A stretch of 64,000 nt of DNA, taken from positions 558,001 through 622,000 of the forward strand of contig NZ_CP090096.1 in assembly GCF_021391675.1 (NCBI RefSeq), given 5' to 3'. The notes under the pieces are model-generated. The model had not been told where the DNA came from and did no database searches. It worked only from the letters and a program-made list of their open reading frames with translations. Below are positions 44,540-53,173 of the stretch, piece after piece (position 1 is the first letter of the stretch; every line of letters begins with the position of its first letter). This DNA comes from Neorhizobium galegae. GTDB lineage: Bacteria > Pseudomonadota > Alphaproteobacteria > Rhizobiales > Rhizobiaceae. The translations under genes were made by a program, and so were the position numbers.

Positions 44540-45321
44540 GCCACCGCCTCGTCACGCCTCGCGACGGCCTCGATCGTGGCCTGCAGGAACTCGCGGGTAT
44601 AGTCTTCCTTGGCTTGCGACTGGCGGATCTGATGCGAGGTCAGTTCCTCGATGATCTTGCCCTTGTGCATCATGCCGGCGCGCTCGCAGATATGGGCGAT
44701 GACGGCGAGATCGTGCGACACCATGAGGTAGGTAAGGTTACGCTCGATCCGCAGCCGCCTCAGAAGGTTGAGGATTTCCGCCTGCACCGAGACGTCGAGC
44801 GCCGAGGTCGGTTCGTCGAGCAGCAGGATTTCCGGCTCGGTGATCAGCGCCCGGGCGATCGCAACGCGCTGCCGCTGACCACCGGAAAGCTCGTGCGGGT
44901 AACGATAGCGGAAGGACGGCCCGAGGCCCACGGCATCGAGCGTTTCGGTAATGCGCTCGGAGGCTCGGTCGATGCCGTGGATGGCAAGCGGTTCGGCCAG
45001 AACCTTTTCGACGATCTTGCGGGGGTGGAGGCTGCCATAGGGGTCCTGGAACACCATCTGCACTCGGCGGAAGAAATCTTTGCTCCGCGTCTTCGGCAGT
45101 TCCTTGTCGGCCAGCGTCAAAGCACCGTCATAGTCGCCGTTGAGCCCGCTCAAGGCCCGCAGGATCGTCGACTTGCCGCAACCGGATTCGCCGATCAGGC
45201 CATAGGCCTCACCCTTGTTGATCCGGAACGATACGTCGTCCACGACGCGGGTGCGGGCATGTTTAGGGCCAAAACTGATCGAAAGACCAACGGCCTCGAT
45301 CAGCGGTCTCGTCGGTTTCAT
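44536..45321 (-). CDS. ABC transporter ATP-binding protein (DppF-like), locus C
   Basis: The 261 residues carry Walker A GESGCGKST, Q-loop MVFQDPYGSLHPRKIV, signature [15 protein letters not shown] and Walker [14 protein letters not shown]. It is shorter than the locus A DppF and lacks the C-terminal cysteine segment. Overlaps both neighbours by four bases. Confidence 0.93.
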   Translation of the reverse strand: MKPTRPLIEAVGLSISFGPKHARTRVVDDVSFRINKGEAYGLIGESGCGKSTILRALSGLNGDYDGALTLADKELPKTRSKDFFRRVQMVFQDPYGSLHPRKIVEKVLAEPLAIHGIDRASERITETLDAVGLGPSFRYRYPHELSGGQRQRVAIARALITEPEILLLDEPTSALDVSVQAEILNLLRRLRIERNLTYLMVSHDLAVIAHICERAGMMHKGKIIEELTSHQIRQSQAKEDYTREFLQATIEAVARRDEAVA

Positions 45322-46184
45322 GCGAGCGCTCCATTGCGATAGACGGGGCCGTCGAGCCAGCTTGGGTCCCGAACCGGCACCGTGAGGTTTTCAACGGCGA
45401 CATCAAGCCGTGGCAGGCTTTCGAGCAGCGATTGCGTATAAGGGTGCCGGGCATTGTGCAGTTCGCTCGCCGGCAGATCTTCCATGATCCGGCCGGCATA
45501 CATGACCAGAACCCGGTCGCAGAAGCTGGCAACGAGATTGAGGTCGTGGCTGATGAACATCAGGCCGGTGCCACGGCGGGTGACCAGTTCGTCGAGGATG
45601 GTCAGAACTTGCCGGCGCACCGTCACATCGAGGGCGGAGGTCGGTTCGTCGGCGATGATGAGATCCGGCTCGGGGATCAGCATCATGGCAATCATGATGC
45701 GTTGGCCCATGCCGCCCGACACTTCGTGCGGGAAGAGCTTGAACACCCGGTCCGGATCGCGGATCTGCACTGCTTCCAGCATGGCCAGCGCCTTTTCCTT
45801 CGCCTCGGCCGGCCGCGCCTTGTGATGCAGGCGATAGGCCTCGACGATCTGGTTGCCGATCCGCATCAGCGGATTGAGCGAGTATTTCGGATCTTGGAGA
45901 ATCATCGAAATATGGTTGCCGCGGATCTTGCGCATCTCCCTTTCGCTGGCGGACAGAAGGTCGATATCCTTGAAGCGCATATGCGTTGCGCTGATCTCCG
46001 CGCCCTTCGGCGTCAGCTTCAGGAGCGACCGGCCGGTCAGCGATTTTCCCGAGCCGGATTCGCCGACGATGCCGACCTTTTCGCGGCCGATGGTGAACGA
46101 GACGCCGCGCACGGCATCATGGCTGCGCTGCGCGCCGTGGAAGCGGATCCTCAAGTCCTTGACGTCGATGAGCGGCTTATCCAT
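45318..46184 (-). CDS. ABC transporter ATP-binding protein (DppD-like), locus C
   Basis: ATG 46184 (MDKPLIDVKDLRIRF) overlaps the end of the permease gene. The 288 residues include Walker A GESGSGKS, Q-loop MILQDP, signature VSGGMGQRIMIAMML and Walker [15 protein letters not shown]. The signature VSGGM departs slightly from LSGGQ, as is common in DppD. Partner of the preceding ATPase. Confidence 0.92.
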   Translation of the reverse strand: MDKPLIDVKDLRIRFHGAQRSHDAVRGVSFTIGREKVGIVGESGSGKSLTGRSLLKLTPKGAEISATHMRFKDIDLLSASEREMRKIRGNHISMILQDPKYSLNPLMRIGNQIVEAYRLHHKARPAEAKEKALAMLEAVQIRDPDRVFKLFPHEVSGGMGQRIMIAMMLIPEPDLIIADEPTSALDVTVRRQVLTILDELVTRRGTGLMFISHDLNLVASFCDRVLVMYAGRIMEDLPASELHNARHPYTQSLLESLPRLDVAVENLTVPVRDPSWLDGPVYRNGALA

Positions 46185-47118
46185 GGCGGGGATCCAGAAT
46201 GTCGCGCAGGCCATCGCCGAGAAGATTGAAGGCGAGGCTGGTCAGGAGGATGGCGGTGCCGGGAATGGCGGCGATCCACCAGCTGGTCATCACGAATTCG
46301 CGGCCGGAGGACAGCATCGTGCCCCATTCCGGGCTCGGCGGCTGGGCGCCAAGCCCGAGAAAGCCGAGGCCGGCAGCGGTAAGAATGATGGCTGCCATGT
46401 TGAGCGTGACGCGCACCACTACCGATGGAATGCACATGGGCATGATGTGTCCGAAGATGATGCGCGCACTGGATGCACCCTGAAGGCGCATGGCGGCGAT
46501 GTAATCGGACTTGCGGATCGTCAGCGTTTCGGCGCGCGCCAGCCGGGCGATCGGCGGCCAGGAGGCGAGCGAAATGGCGATGATGGCATTCTGGATGCCC
46601 GGTCCGAGCGCTGCGACGAAGGCCAGCGCCAGGATGAGGTTCGGGAAGGCCAGAAACACATCGACGATGCGCATCAGCACCGTATCGACCCAGCCGCCGA
46701 GATAACCTGCCGTGGTACCGACGATGAGCCCGATCGGCGCGACGATGACGGTCGTCAGAAGCGCGATGTAGAGAGTGATGCGAGCACCGAAAAGCAGACG
46801 GCTATAGACGTCGCGACCGAGTTCGTCGGTGCCGAGCCAATGCTGGAAGGAGGGCGCCAGCAGCCGCGCCGCAAGGTCCTGCTCGTAGATATCATGCGTC
46901 GCCAGAATGGGCGCAAGCAACGCCGCGACGAGCATGACGACGACGACGCAAAGGCCGAACAGCGCCGACGCGTTGGACCGCAGCCGCCGCCATTGCAGCC
47001 AAAGCTGCTGCATGCGGGCATGAAAGGGCGAAGTCGGAACCGGCGCCCGCAGCCAGAGACCGAGGCTACCGGACGAAGCGGCGATCTTTGCGGTCCGGGA
47101 AAGGGATTTGTCTGTCAT
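46177..47118 (-). CDS. ABC transporter permease (DppC-like), locus C
   Basis: The 313-residue protein has the DppC pattern: HWLGTDELGRDVYSRLLFGAR, AGYLGGWVDTVLMRIVDVFL, EAA loop KSDYIAAMRLQGAS and AAGLGFLGLGAQPPSPEWG. The N-terminal 45 residues are cytoplasmic. It lies eight bases after the DppB-like gene. Confidence 0.93.
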   Translation of the reverse strand: MTDKSLSRTAKIAASSGSLGLWLRAPVPTSPFHARMQQLWLQWRRLRSNASALFGLCVVVVMLVAALLAPILATHDIYEQDLAARLLAPSFQHWLGTDELGRDVYSRLLFGARITLYIALLTTVIVAPIGLIVGTTAGYLGGWVDTVLMRIVDVFLAFPNLILALAFVAALGPGIQNAIIAISLASWPPIARLARAETLTIRKSDYIAAMRLQGASSARIIFGHIMPMCIPSVVVRVTLNMAAIILTAAGLGFLGLGAQPPSPEWGTMLSSGREFVMTSWWIAAIPGTAILLTSLAFNLLGDGLRDILDPRHG

Positions 47119-47125
47119 GGCTGCC

Positions 47126-48202
47126 TCACCGGGTTCTGGGGTCGAAGACGCGATAGAGGAGGTCGCAGATGAGGTTGAGGGTCACGAAGATGACACCGAC
47201 CAGAAGCGAGCAACCGACGACGGCATTCATGTCACCGACGAGAAGCGCGTTGGTCAGATAACGGCCAAAGCCGGGCCAGGCGAACACCGTTTCGGTCAGC
47301 ACGGCGCCTTCGAGCAGGAAAGCATAGGATAGCGCCACCACGGTGAGCACCTGAACCGCGACGTTGCGGAACGCGTGCACCCAGACGGTGCGTGCCCAGG
47401 ACAGGCCCTTGACGCGGGCCGTGACGATATATTCCTGCGCGAGCTGCTCGATCATGAAGCTGCGCGTCATGCGGCTGATATAGGCAAGTGCGCCGAAGCC
47501 GAGGATCGAGGCAGGCAGGATGATATGGCCGAAGACGTTGCGGAATATCTCCCAGTTGCCGGCAAGTGCGCTGTCGATCAGATGGAAACCGGTGACCGGC
47601 TCGAGATCGAACTCATAGATGAAGTCGATGCGCCCCGGCCCGCCGATCCAGCCGAGCGTCGCGTAGAACAGCACCAGTCCCATCAGGCCGAGCCAGAAAT
47701 TCGGCGCCGAATAGCCGATCAGGCCCGTGAAGCGGATGGCATTGTCGAGCCAGGAATTGCGGTACATGGCCGACAGCACGCCGGCGGGAATGCCAAGCCC
47801 CGTGCCGATGACGATTGCCAGCGTGGCAAGCTCGATGGTGGCCGGAAACACGCGGGCGATGTCTTGCATCACGGGCTTGCCGGTGGTCAGCGCGTCGCCG
47901 AAATCGAGCGACAGGATACCCTTCACGTAGACGCCGAACTGGTACCAGAGCGGCTTGTCCATGCCGAGCGCGCGAGACATCTTCTCATAGGCTTCCTGCG
48001 TGGCATTGTCGCCGAGGATGGAAGCGACGGGATCGATCGGCAGCATCCTGCCGATGAAGAATGTCAGGGCCGCAAGGCCGAACAGCGTCACGAACACCGG
48101 CAATAGCGTCCTGCCGAGAATGCTCAGCAGGGCGAATGCCGGGTTCGGCCTGGCCACGTTCCCCGCATCGCTGCGGGGAACCGGGAAGGTGGGGTCCGTC
48201 AT
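47126..48202 (-). CDS. ABC transporter permease (DppB-like), locus C
   Basis: The 358-residue membrane protein has FGLAALTFFIGRMLPIDPV (TM1), ALGMDKPLWYQFGVYVKGIL, EAA loop QEYIVTARVKGLSW and TVFAWPGFGRYLTNALL near the C-terminus. It follows the solute-binding-protein gene by 13 bases and pairs with the DppC-like subunit. Confidence 0.93.
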   Translation of the reverse strand: MTDPTFPVPRSDAGNVARPNPAFALLSILGRTLLPVFVTLFGLAALTFFIGRMLPIDPVASILGDNATQEAYEKMSRALGMDKPLWYQFGVYVKGILSLDFGDALTTGKPVMQDIARVFPATIELATLAIVIGTGLGIPAGVLSAMYRNSWLDNAIRFTGLIGYSAPNFWLGLMGLVLFYATLGWIGGPGRIDFIYEFDLEPVTGFHLIDSALAGNWEIFRNVFGHIILPASILGFGALAYISRMTRSFMIEQLAQEYIVTARVKGLSWARTVWVHAFRNVAVQVLTVVALSYAFLLEGAVLTETVFAWPGFGRYLTNALLVGDMNAVVGCSLLVGVIFVTLNLICDLLYRVFDPRTR

Positions 48203-48215
48203 GAACGCCTGTCCC

Positions 48216-49826
48216 TTATTTGGAGACGAGGTCGTAATAGACGCGGAAGCCGTTCCAGGTCCAATCCTTGACCTTACCGCTCATGCCGACGGTATTGTAC
48301 ATCTGGAACATGATGGCCATCGGGCCCTGTTGCATGACGTCCTTCTGCAGCGCGTAATAAAGTTCGTTGCGCTTGGCCGGATCGCCTTCCAGAAGTGCTG
48401 CCTTCACCTGCTTGTTGAAGTCCTCGTTCTGGTAGGCGGAGCGCCAGGCCGGGATCTGGGTCAGCTTGGCTTCCGGACGGTTGTCGGGATTATAGACCAG
48501 ACGCGAGGCATTGCCGTGCGCATCCGGGACGCCGGTCTGCCAGGCCAGCATGCCGGTCTGGAACTCGCGGCCACGGATACGGGCAAAGAGCTGGGCATTG
48601 GCCATCCGCTCGAGGTTGAGCTTAACGCCGACCTTGGAGGCGTTCTGCTGGATGCTCTGGGCGATCGGTGCCGAATGCGGCAAGGTGCCAATCAGCACGT
48701 TCGCTTCGAAGCCATCCGGATACCCGGCCTCGGTCAGCAGCGCCTTGGCCTTCTCGATATCGAGCTTGAACGGCTGGCCTTCCTTGGTATCGAGAGCCCC
48801 GGTGGCGCCGAGCTGGGCAAAGCTTGCCCGCGGCACGCCGAGATAGGTCATGACCGACTTGGCAAGACCGTCGTAATCGATCAGGTAACGCATCGCCAGA
48901 CGCACTTTTTCGTTCTTGAAGATCGGGTCGGCGGCGTTGAAGGTCCAGAAAAACAGCTGTGGCTTCAGCACGCGCTCAACCTTCAAGCCAGGCTTGCCGT
49001 CGAGATCGGCAAGATCGTCGGGCGACAGGTCGCGGGCAATATCAATGTCGCCCTGGGTCAACAGCAGGCGCTGCGTGCCCGGCTCGGCGACGTGACGGAT
49101 CAGGATGCGCTTCAGCTTCGGCTTGGCGCCGTAATAGTCCTCGTTAGCCTGTAGCACGATGGACTCGCCGGAGTTCCACTGCACCAATTTGTAGGGACCG
49201 ACGCAGGCCGTGTTGGTGGCGAGGTATTTGTTGCCCATGTCGCCATTGATCTCCTTCGAGATCAGCGTCTTCTGGTCGAGGAGCGCCGACACGCGATTGG
49301 CGCCGATGGCCTGCAGGATGAGGTTGGTCGGATAGGGATTATCCAGCGACAACACGAGCGTGTTGTCGTCGGTCGCGGAGATACGTTCCTTCACGTTGTC
49401 CTTGCTGAAGCCGTATTCGGTCAGCGTTGCGGCATTGCCGTAACCGAGCAGCACGACGCGCTGCATCGACCAGGCCAATTCCTTCGCCGTCGCCGGGGCG
49501 CCGCCTGGGAATTTCAGGCCGGTATTGAGATGGAAGGTGATCTGCTTGCGGTCTTCGGACACATCCCAGCTTTTCGCGAGAAGCGGTAAGGCCTTGGACT
49601 CGTCCTTCGGATCGAAATCCACCAGGGAATCGCAGGTGTTTTGCATCAGCTCGCTGGTCACGACTTCGCCGATCTGCGCCGGATCGAAGGTGCTGATGGC
49701 ATCGATATTCCACGCCATGACAAGCGCCGTGTCCGGCGTTGCAGCCCGCGCCGGCAGGCTGATCGAGGCCGACAGGGCCGCGACGGCAGCAAGATAGCTG
49801 ATCTTGGAAATGCTTCTGGTAATCAT
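48216..49826 (-). CDS. ABC transporter substrate-binding protein, family 5 (peptide type), locus C
   Basis: ATG 49826 follows AAAGGGAACG; a frame from 49901 would add 25 polar residues before the signal peptide. Signal peptide to about residue 28 (ISLPARA). The mature part has AWNIDAISTFDPAQIGEV, VLSLDNPYPTNLILQAIGA and EKVRLAMRYLIDYDGLAKS. Length 536. It should bind the substrate that the three cytoplasmic hydrolases of this operon process. Confidence 0.93.
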   Translation of the reverse strand: MITRSISKISYLAAVAALSASISLPARAATPDTALVMAWNIDAISTFDPAQIGEVVTSELMQNTCDSLVDFDPKDESKALPLLAKSWDVSEDRKQITFHLNTGLKFPGGAPATAKELAWSMQRVVLLGYGNAATLTEYGFSKDNVKERISATDDNTLVLSLDNPYPTNLILQAIGANRVSALLDQKTLISKEINGDMGNKYLATNTACVGPYKLVQWNSGESIVLQANEDYYGAKPKLKRILIRHVAEPGTQRLLLTQGDIDIARDLSPDDLADLDGKPGLKVERVLKPQLFFWTFNAADPIFKNEKVRLAMRYLIDYDGLAKSVMTYLGVPRASFAQLGATGALDTKEGQPFKLDIEKAKALLTEAGYPDGFEANVLIGTLPHSAPIAQSIQQNASKVGVKLNLERMANAQLFARIRGREFQTGMLAWQTGVPDAHGNASRLVYNPDNRPEAKLTQIPAWRSAYQNEDFNKQVKAALLEGDPAKRNELYYALQKDVMQQGPMAIMFQMYNTVGMSGKVKDWTWNGFRVYYDLVSK

Positions 49827-49872
49827 GCTTTTCGTTCCCTTTATTTTTGTGACTTTCAAGCTCTGATCTGGG

Positions 49873-49894
49873 CCGGGGGCTGGACCGCCCCCGG
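49873..49894 (-). terminator. Strong hairpin between M20 and solute-binding-protein genes, locus C
   Basis: Perfect eight-base arms CCGGGGGC and GCCCCCGG with a 6-base loop, 10 bases after the M20 stop and before the binding-protein start. No T-tract. Likely attenuates, or marks the upstream edge of the binding-protein message. Confidence 0.5.
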
Positions 49895-49904
49895 TCTTCA
49901 AGGG

Positions 49905-51335
49905 TCAGGCGGCCTCCTTCGGACGCGGCTGCAGCGGCGGGTTGACGTCCGGCGGGATCGGGCAAACGTAAGACGTCTTGCCCAAACGCGCCTGATGGTC
50001 CGCCTTGGCCGCAGCCAGTAACTGGCTGTCGCTGAGAAGATCGATGGCGGTGCCGGCCATCATTTTCGCGGCATGGGTCATGCCTTTATGGGCAGCAGCC
50101 GTCTTGCCCTGCGCCGTCACCTGCCAGGAATGGCCAGGCGTACCGATGGCGATAGTCGCGGCATGCGCCTGCACGGTCGGCATCAACCAACTGACATCGC
50201 CGACATCCGTCGACCCGATCATCGGTTCGCCATCGACATCCAGCGGCACGATGAAGTCGCAGAGCGGGGTTTCCTCCTTGCGCGGCAGGCCGACGCGAAG
50301 ATAGGCGTTGTCGATATCCTCCTCGCTGAGCGTTGCCTGGATCTGTGCCGCAAACGCCTTGTCTTCCGCATCGAAAGGGACGGGCCCGAGCCGATCCAGA
50401 TTGCGCTGCATCACCTCTTCCAACGGGCGGTTGGCCAACAGGTTGGAAACCGCACTCATGATGGAGATATCGACCGTCGTTCCGGTCATCATTGCCGCGC
50501 CCAGCGCCACCTGTTTGACTCGCTCGTTGAGATCCAGCATGCCTTTGAGGTCCCGCGAGCGGATCGCATACCGCACCGCCGACTTTGCCTGCACGACGTT
50601 CGGGGCAATCCCGCCAGAATCGAGCATGGCATAATGGATACGGCTGGAATCCGGCACGTGTTCGCGCAGGTAATTGACCCCGACATTCATCAGTTCGACG
50701 GCATCCAGCGCGGAGCGACCGAGATGCGGCGCCGCGGCAGCGTGCGAGGATCGGCCGGTGAAGCGAAAATCCATCCGGGTATTGGCGAGCGACAGGGCTT
50801 TGGCGACCTCGGTAAAGGCGCTCGGATGCCAGGTGATGGCCGCATCGACGCCGTCGAACGCGCCTTCGCGCGCCATGAACGACTTCGCCGCTCCGCCCTC
50901 TTCCGCCGGGCAGCCATAATAGCGCACCCGGCCAGGCTTGCCGGACTGGGCCAGCCAGTCCTTGATCGCCGTCGCGGCCAGCATCGCTGCTGAGCCGAGC
51001 AGGTTATGACCGCAGCCATGCCCGTGACCGTTGCCGGGCAAAGGCTTCGGTTCGGCGATGCCTGCCTCCTGGCTCAGGCCCGGCAGCGCATCGTATTCGC
51101 CGAGAATGGCGATGATCGGCCCGCCCTTGCCTGCCTCGCCCATCACCGCGGTGGGGATGCCCGCGACGTTTTCGGTGACGCGAAAGCCCTGTTCCCGGAG
51201 CATGGCGGCGTGTTCGGCAACCGAGGCGTATTCCGTATAGGCGATTTCTGGCATGCCCCAGACACGGTCGCTCAGGGCGACGAATTCCGCCCTGTGCTCG
51301 TCCACCAGATCCCAGATTCGCTCGCTATTCTGCAT
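49905..51335 (-). CDS. M20D-family amidohydrolase (AbgB-like), locus C
   Basis: ATG 51335 follows GGAGA; a start at 51377 would overlap the S9 peptidase gene. The 476-residue enzyme has GEYDALPGLSQEAG, intact GHGHGCGHNLLG metal motif, CPAEEGGAAKSFM and GRSSHAAAAPHLGRSALDAV. It is a clear paralogue of the locus A enzyme, but here the motif is the normal CGH. It hydrolyses an amide bond in the cytoplasm, as N-acyl amino acid or AbgB-type enzymes do. Confidence 0.92.
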   Translation of the reverse strand: MQNSERIWDLVDEHRAEFVALSDRVWGMPEIAYTEYASVAEHAAMLREQGFRVTENVAGIPTAVMGEAGKGGPIIAILGEYDALPGLSQEAGIAEPKPLPGNGHGHGCGHNLLGSAAMLAATAIKDWLAQSGKPGRVRYYGCPAEEGGAAKSFMAREGAFDGVDAAITWHPSAFTEVAKALSLANTRMDFRFTGRSSHAAAAPHLGRSALDAVELMNVGVNYLREHVPDSSRIHYAMLDSGGIAPNVVQAKSAVRYAIRSRDLKGMLDLNERVKQVALGAAMMTGTTVDISIMSAVSNLLANRPLEEVMQRNLDRLGPVPFDAEDKAFAAQIQATLSEEDIDNAYLRVGLPRKEETPLCDFIVPLDVDGEPMIGSTDVGDVSWLMPTVQAHAATIAIGTPGHSWQVTAQGKTAAAHKGMTHAAKMMAGTAIDLLSDSQLLAAAKADHQARLGKTSYVCPIPPDVNPPLQPRPKEAA

Positions 51336-51360
51336 TTCGAAGTCTCCATACGGCTTGATG

Positions 51361-53169
51361 TCAAAGGTGTTTTTCAAGGAACCGGGCGAAGGCAGAAAAC
51401 GCCTTTAAGCGGTTTTCCCGGCGCGCAAAGCCATGCCCCTCGTGGTCGATGCGCAGGTATTCGCAATCGTGGCCGAGACCGCTCAGGCACGAATAGACGT
51501 CTTCACTCTGCCCCATCGGCACGCGGGGGTCGCGGTTGGCGTGGACGATCAGAAGCGGCGCCTTCATCCGGGCGATCCGGTTGATCGGCGAAAACCGCTC
51601 CAAAGCGTCGCGCATGACGGATGGTTCGCCATATTCGGCGGCCCGCTGCTGCCGGCCCCAAGGGCCGGTCGCAAGAAGATGGGTCAGGAAATTCCCGACA
51701 CCGTAGAAATCCACGCCGAGTTTCCAGAGTTTGGGATCTTCGGTCAGCGCCGACAGAACCATGAAGCCGCCATAGGAGCGGCCGAACACGCCGATACGGC
51801 TGTCATCCACATCCGCTCGCGCCCCGATGGCGAGCCGGATCGCCCGCAGGTCGGCCACCGAATCCAGACGCTTTTCGCGGTCGTCGAGCTCGTGGAAGGC
51901 ACGGCCATAGCCGGTGCTGCCGCGCACGTTCGGTGCCACCACCATGACACCCTGCGAAACGAGAAACTGGACGTCGGCGCGGAAATCCGGCTTCCACTGC
52001 ATTTCCGGCCCACCATGCACGATGAAAAGAACAGGGTAACCGGCGGCAGGCGCCGGCGAGGATGGTGTGTAGACGAAGGCCGGTATCAGCCGTCCGTCAA
52101 AACTTTCAAAGCGTTCGACCACCGGCTCCCGGAAGGATACGACGTCCAGCCCCAATGTGTCGGAAGCGACCGTCAGTTCGAAACGCCCGCTGGCCAGATC
52201 TAGCCTCCAGATGCCCGGCGGTGTCGCCGCCCCTTCAAGCGGGAAGACCAGCGACTGGCCGTCCGGCGTGAATGCGACGGAGGTGATGACCCCGACCGGC
52301 TGCCCTTCGAATGACCGCATATCGCTGCCGTCACGGTTGCACAGGCCGATGCGGCTCCAGCCGTCTTCGTTGGAGACGTAGGCAATGCGCTGCTGGTCGG
52401 GCGACAGGGCCACGGCTTCGATATCCCGGTCGGAAAGCTCGACCAAGGGTGCGACGCTGCCGTCTTCGGCAGCAAACCGGCAAATAGCCATGAAATCGCG
52501 GCCCTGGTCGCAGACGGCCACGCCGCCGCTGCCGTCCTTGAACAGCCGTGCCGCAAGATAACGGGCTTTCCCGGCATGCGGCATGATCGGCGTTAGTTCG
52601 CCGCTGGCAATCTCCAGCCGATACATGTCCTGATCGTTGCCGGAGCGTAGCGATTCCCGCACCAGCAAAGCGTTTCCGTCGGGGAAGAAGGCAAGTGCCT
52701 CGCGCATACCGATGCCGGCAAAGACTGTCGACGCCTCGCGCGTCGTCACATTCATGACGTGGATGTCCATGTCATAAGGGGAACGAGCGTTGGACGCATA
52801 GGCGATCCGCTCACCCTCCGGAGACCAGGCGCCCCAGATATGCACGACACCCGGCGCCTGCGTCAGCGCGACGGGTTGGGCTTCGATGTCCGGCAAAAGC
52901 CAGAGCTGATGCCGCTCGTCACCGCCGCAATCCATGGTGAAGAGGATTCCCGGTCCCTTCGGATTGAAGGCGAATGCGCCGATGGGTTCGGGCATGGCGG
53001 TAACCTGCCGTGCCGGCCCGCCGGCGAATGGCCTGACCCACAGCTGGCTGAAGCCGGTGGCATTCGAGAGATAGGCAAGCCATTGGCCGTCGGGCGACAC
53101 GGCCGGCGATTTGACGGACTGGATCTCCAGGAACGGAGCGATGGTTTCAGCCTCAAACGACGACGTCAT
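51361..53169 (-). CDS. S9-family serine peptidase (prolyl oligopeptidase/acylaminoacyl peptidase type)
   Basis: ATG 53169 follows GGAGGG, which lies in the end of the upstream gene. The 602-residue protein has a WD-like propeller of about 350 residues (SPDGQWLAYLS, SPEGERIAYAS, SPDQQRIAYVS repeats) that gates a C-terminal alpha/beta hydrolase. Catalytic residues are Ser in GRSYGGFM, Asp in ANRDPRVPMGQ and His in DHEGHGF. No signal peptide. It cuts short peptides or N-acyl peptides after import. Confidence 0.92.
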   Translation of the reverse strand: MTSSFEAETIAPFLEIQSVKSPAVSPDGQWLAYLSNATGFSQLWVRPFAGGPARQVTAMPEPIGAFAFNPKGPGILFTMDCGGDERHQLWLLPDIEAQPVALTQAPGVVHIWGAWSPEGERIAYASNARSPYDMDIHVMNVTTREASTVFAGIGMREALAFFPDGNALLVRESLRSGNDQDMYRLEIASGELTPIMPHAGKARYLAARLFKDGSGGVAVCDQGRDFMAICRFAAEDGSVAPLVELSDRDIEAVALSPDQQRIAYVSNEDGWSRIGLCNRDGSDMRSFEGQPVGVITSVAFTPDGQSLVFPLEGAATPPGIWRLDLASGRFELTVASDTLGLDVVSFREPVVERFESFDGRLIPAFVYTPSSPAPAAGYPVLFIVHGGPEMQWKPDFRADVQFLVSQGVMVVAPNVRGSTGYGRAFHELDDREKRLDSVADLRAIRLAIGARADVDDSRIGVFGRSYGGFMVLSALTEDPKLWKLGVDFYGVGNFLTHLLATGPWGRQQRAAEYGEPSVMRDALERFSPINRIARMKAPLLIVHANRDPRVPMGQSEDVYSCLSGLGHDCEYLRIDHEGHGFARRENRLKAFSAFARFLEKHL

Positions 53170-53173
53170 CCGA

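Noticed and set aside
43409..44602. Plus-strand 397-residue frame
   Set aside because: Antisense to the SxxK hydrolase; no recognisable domain.
45853..47172. Plus-strand 439-residue frame
   Set aside because: Antisense to the DppC-like permease and DppD-like ATPase, which carry full motifs.
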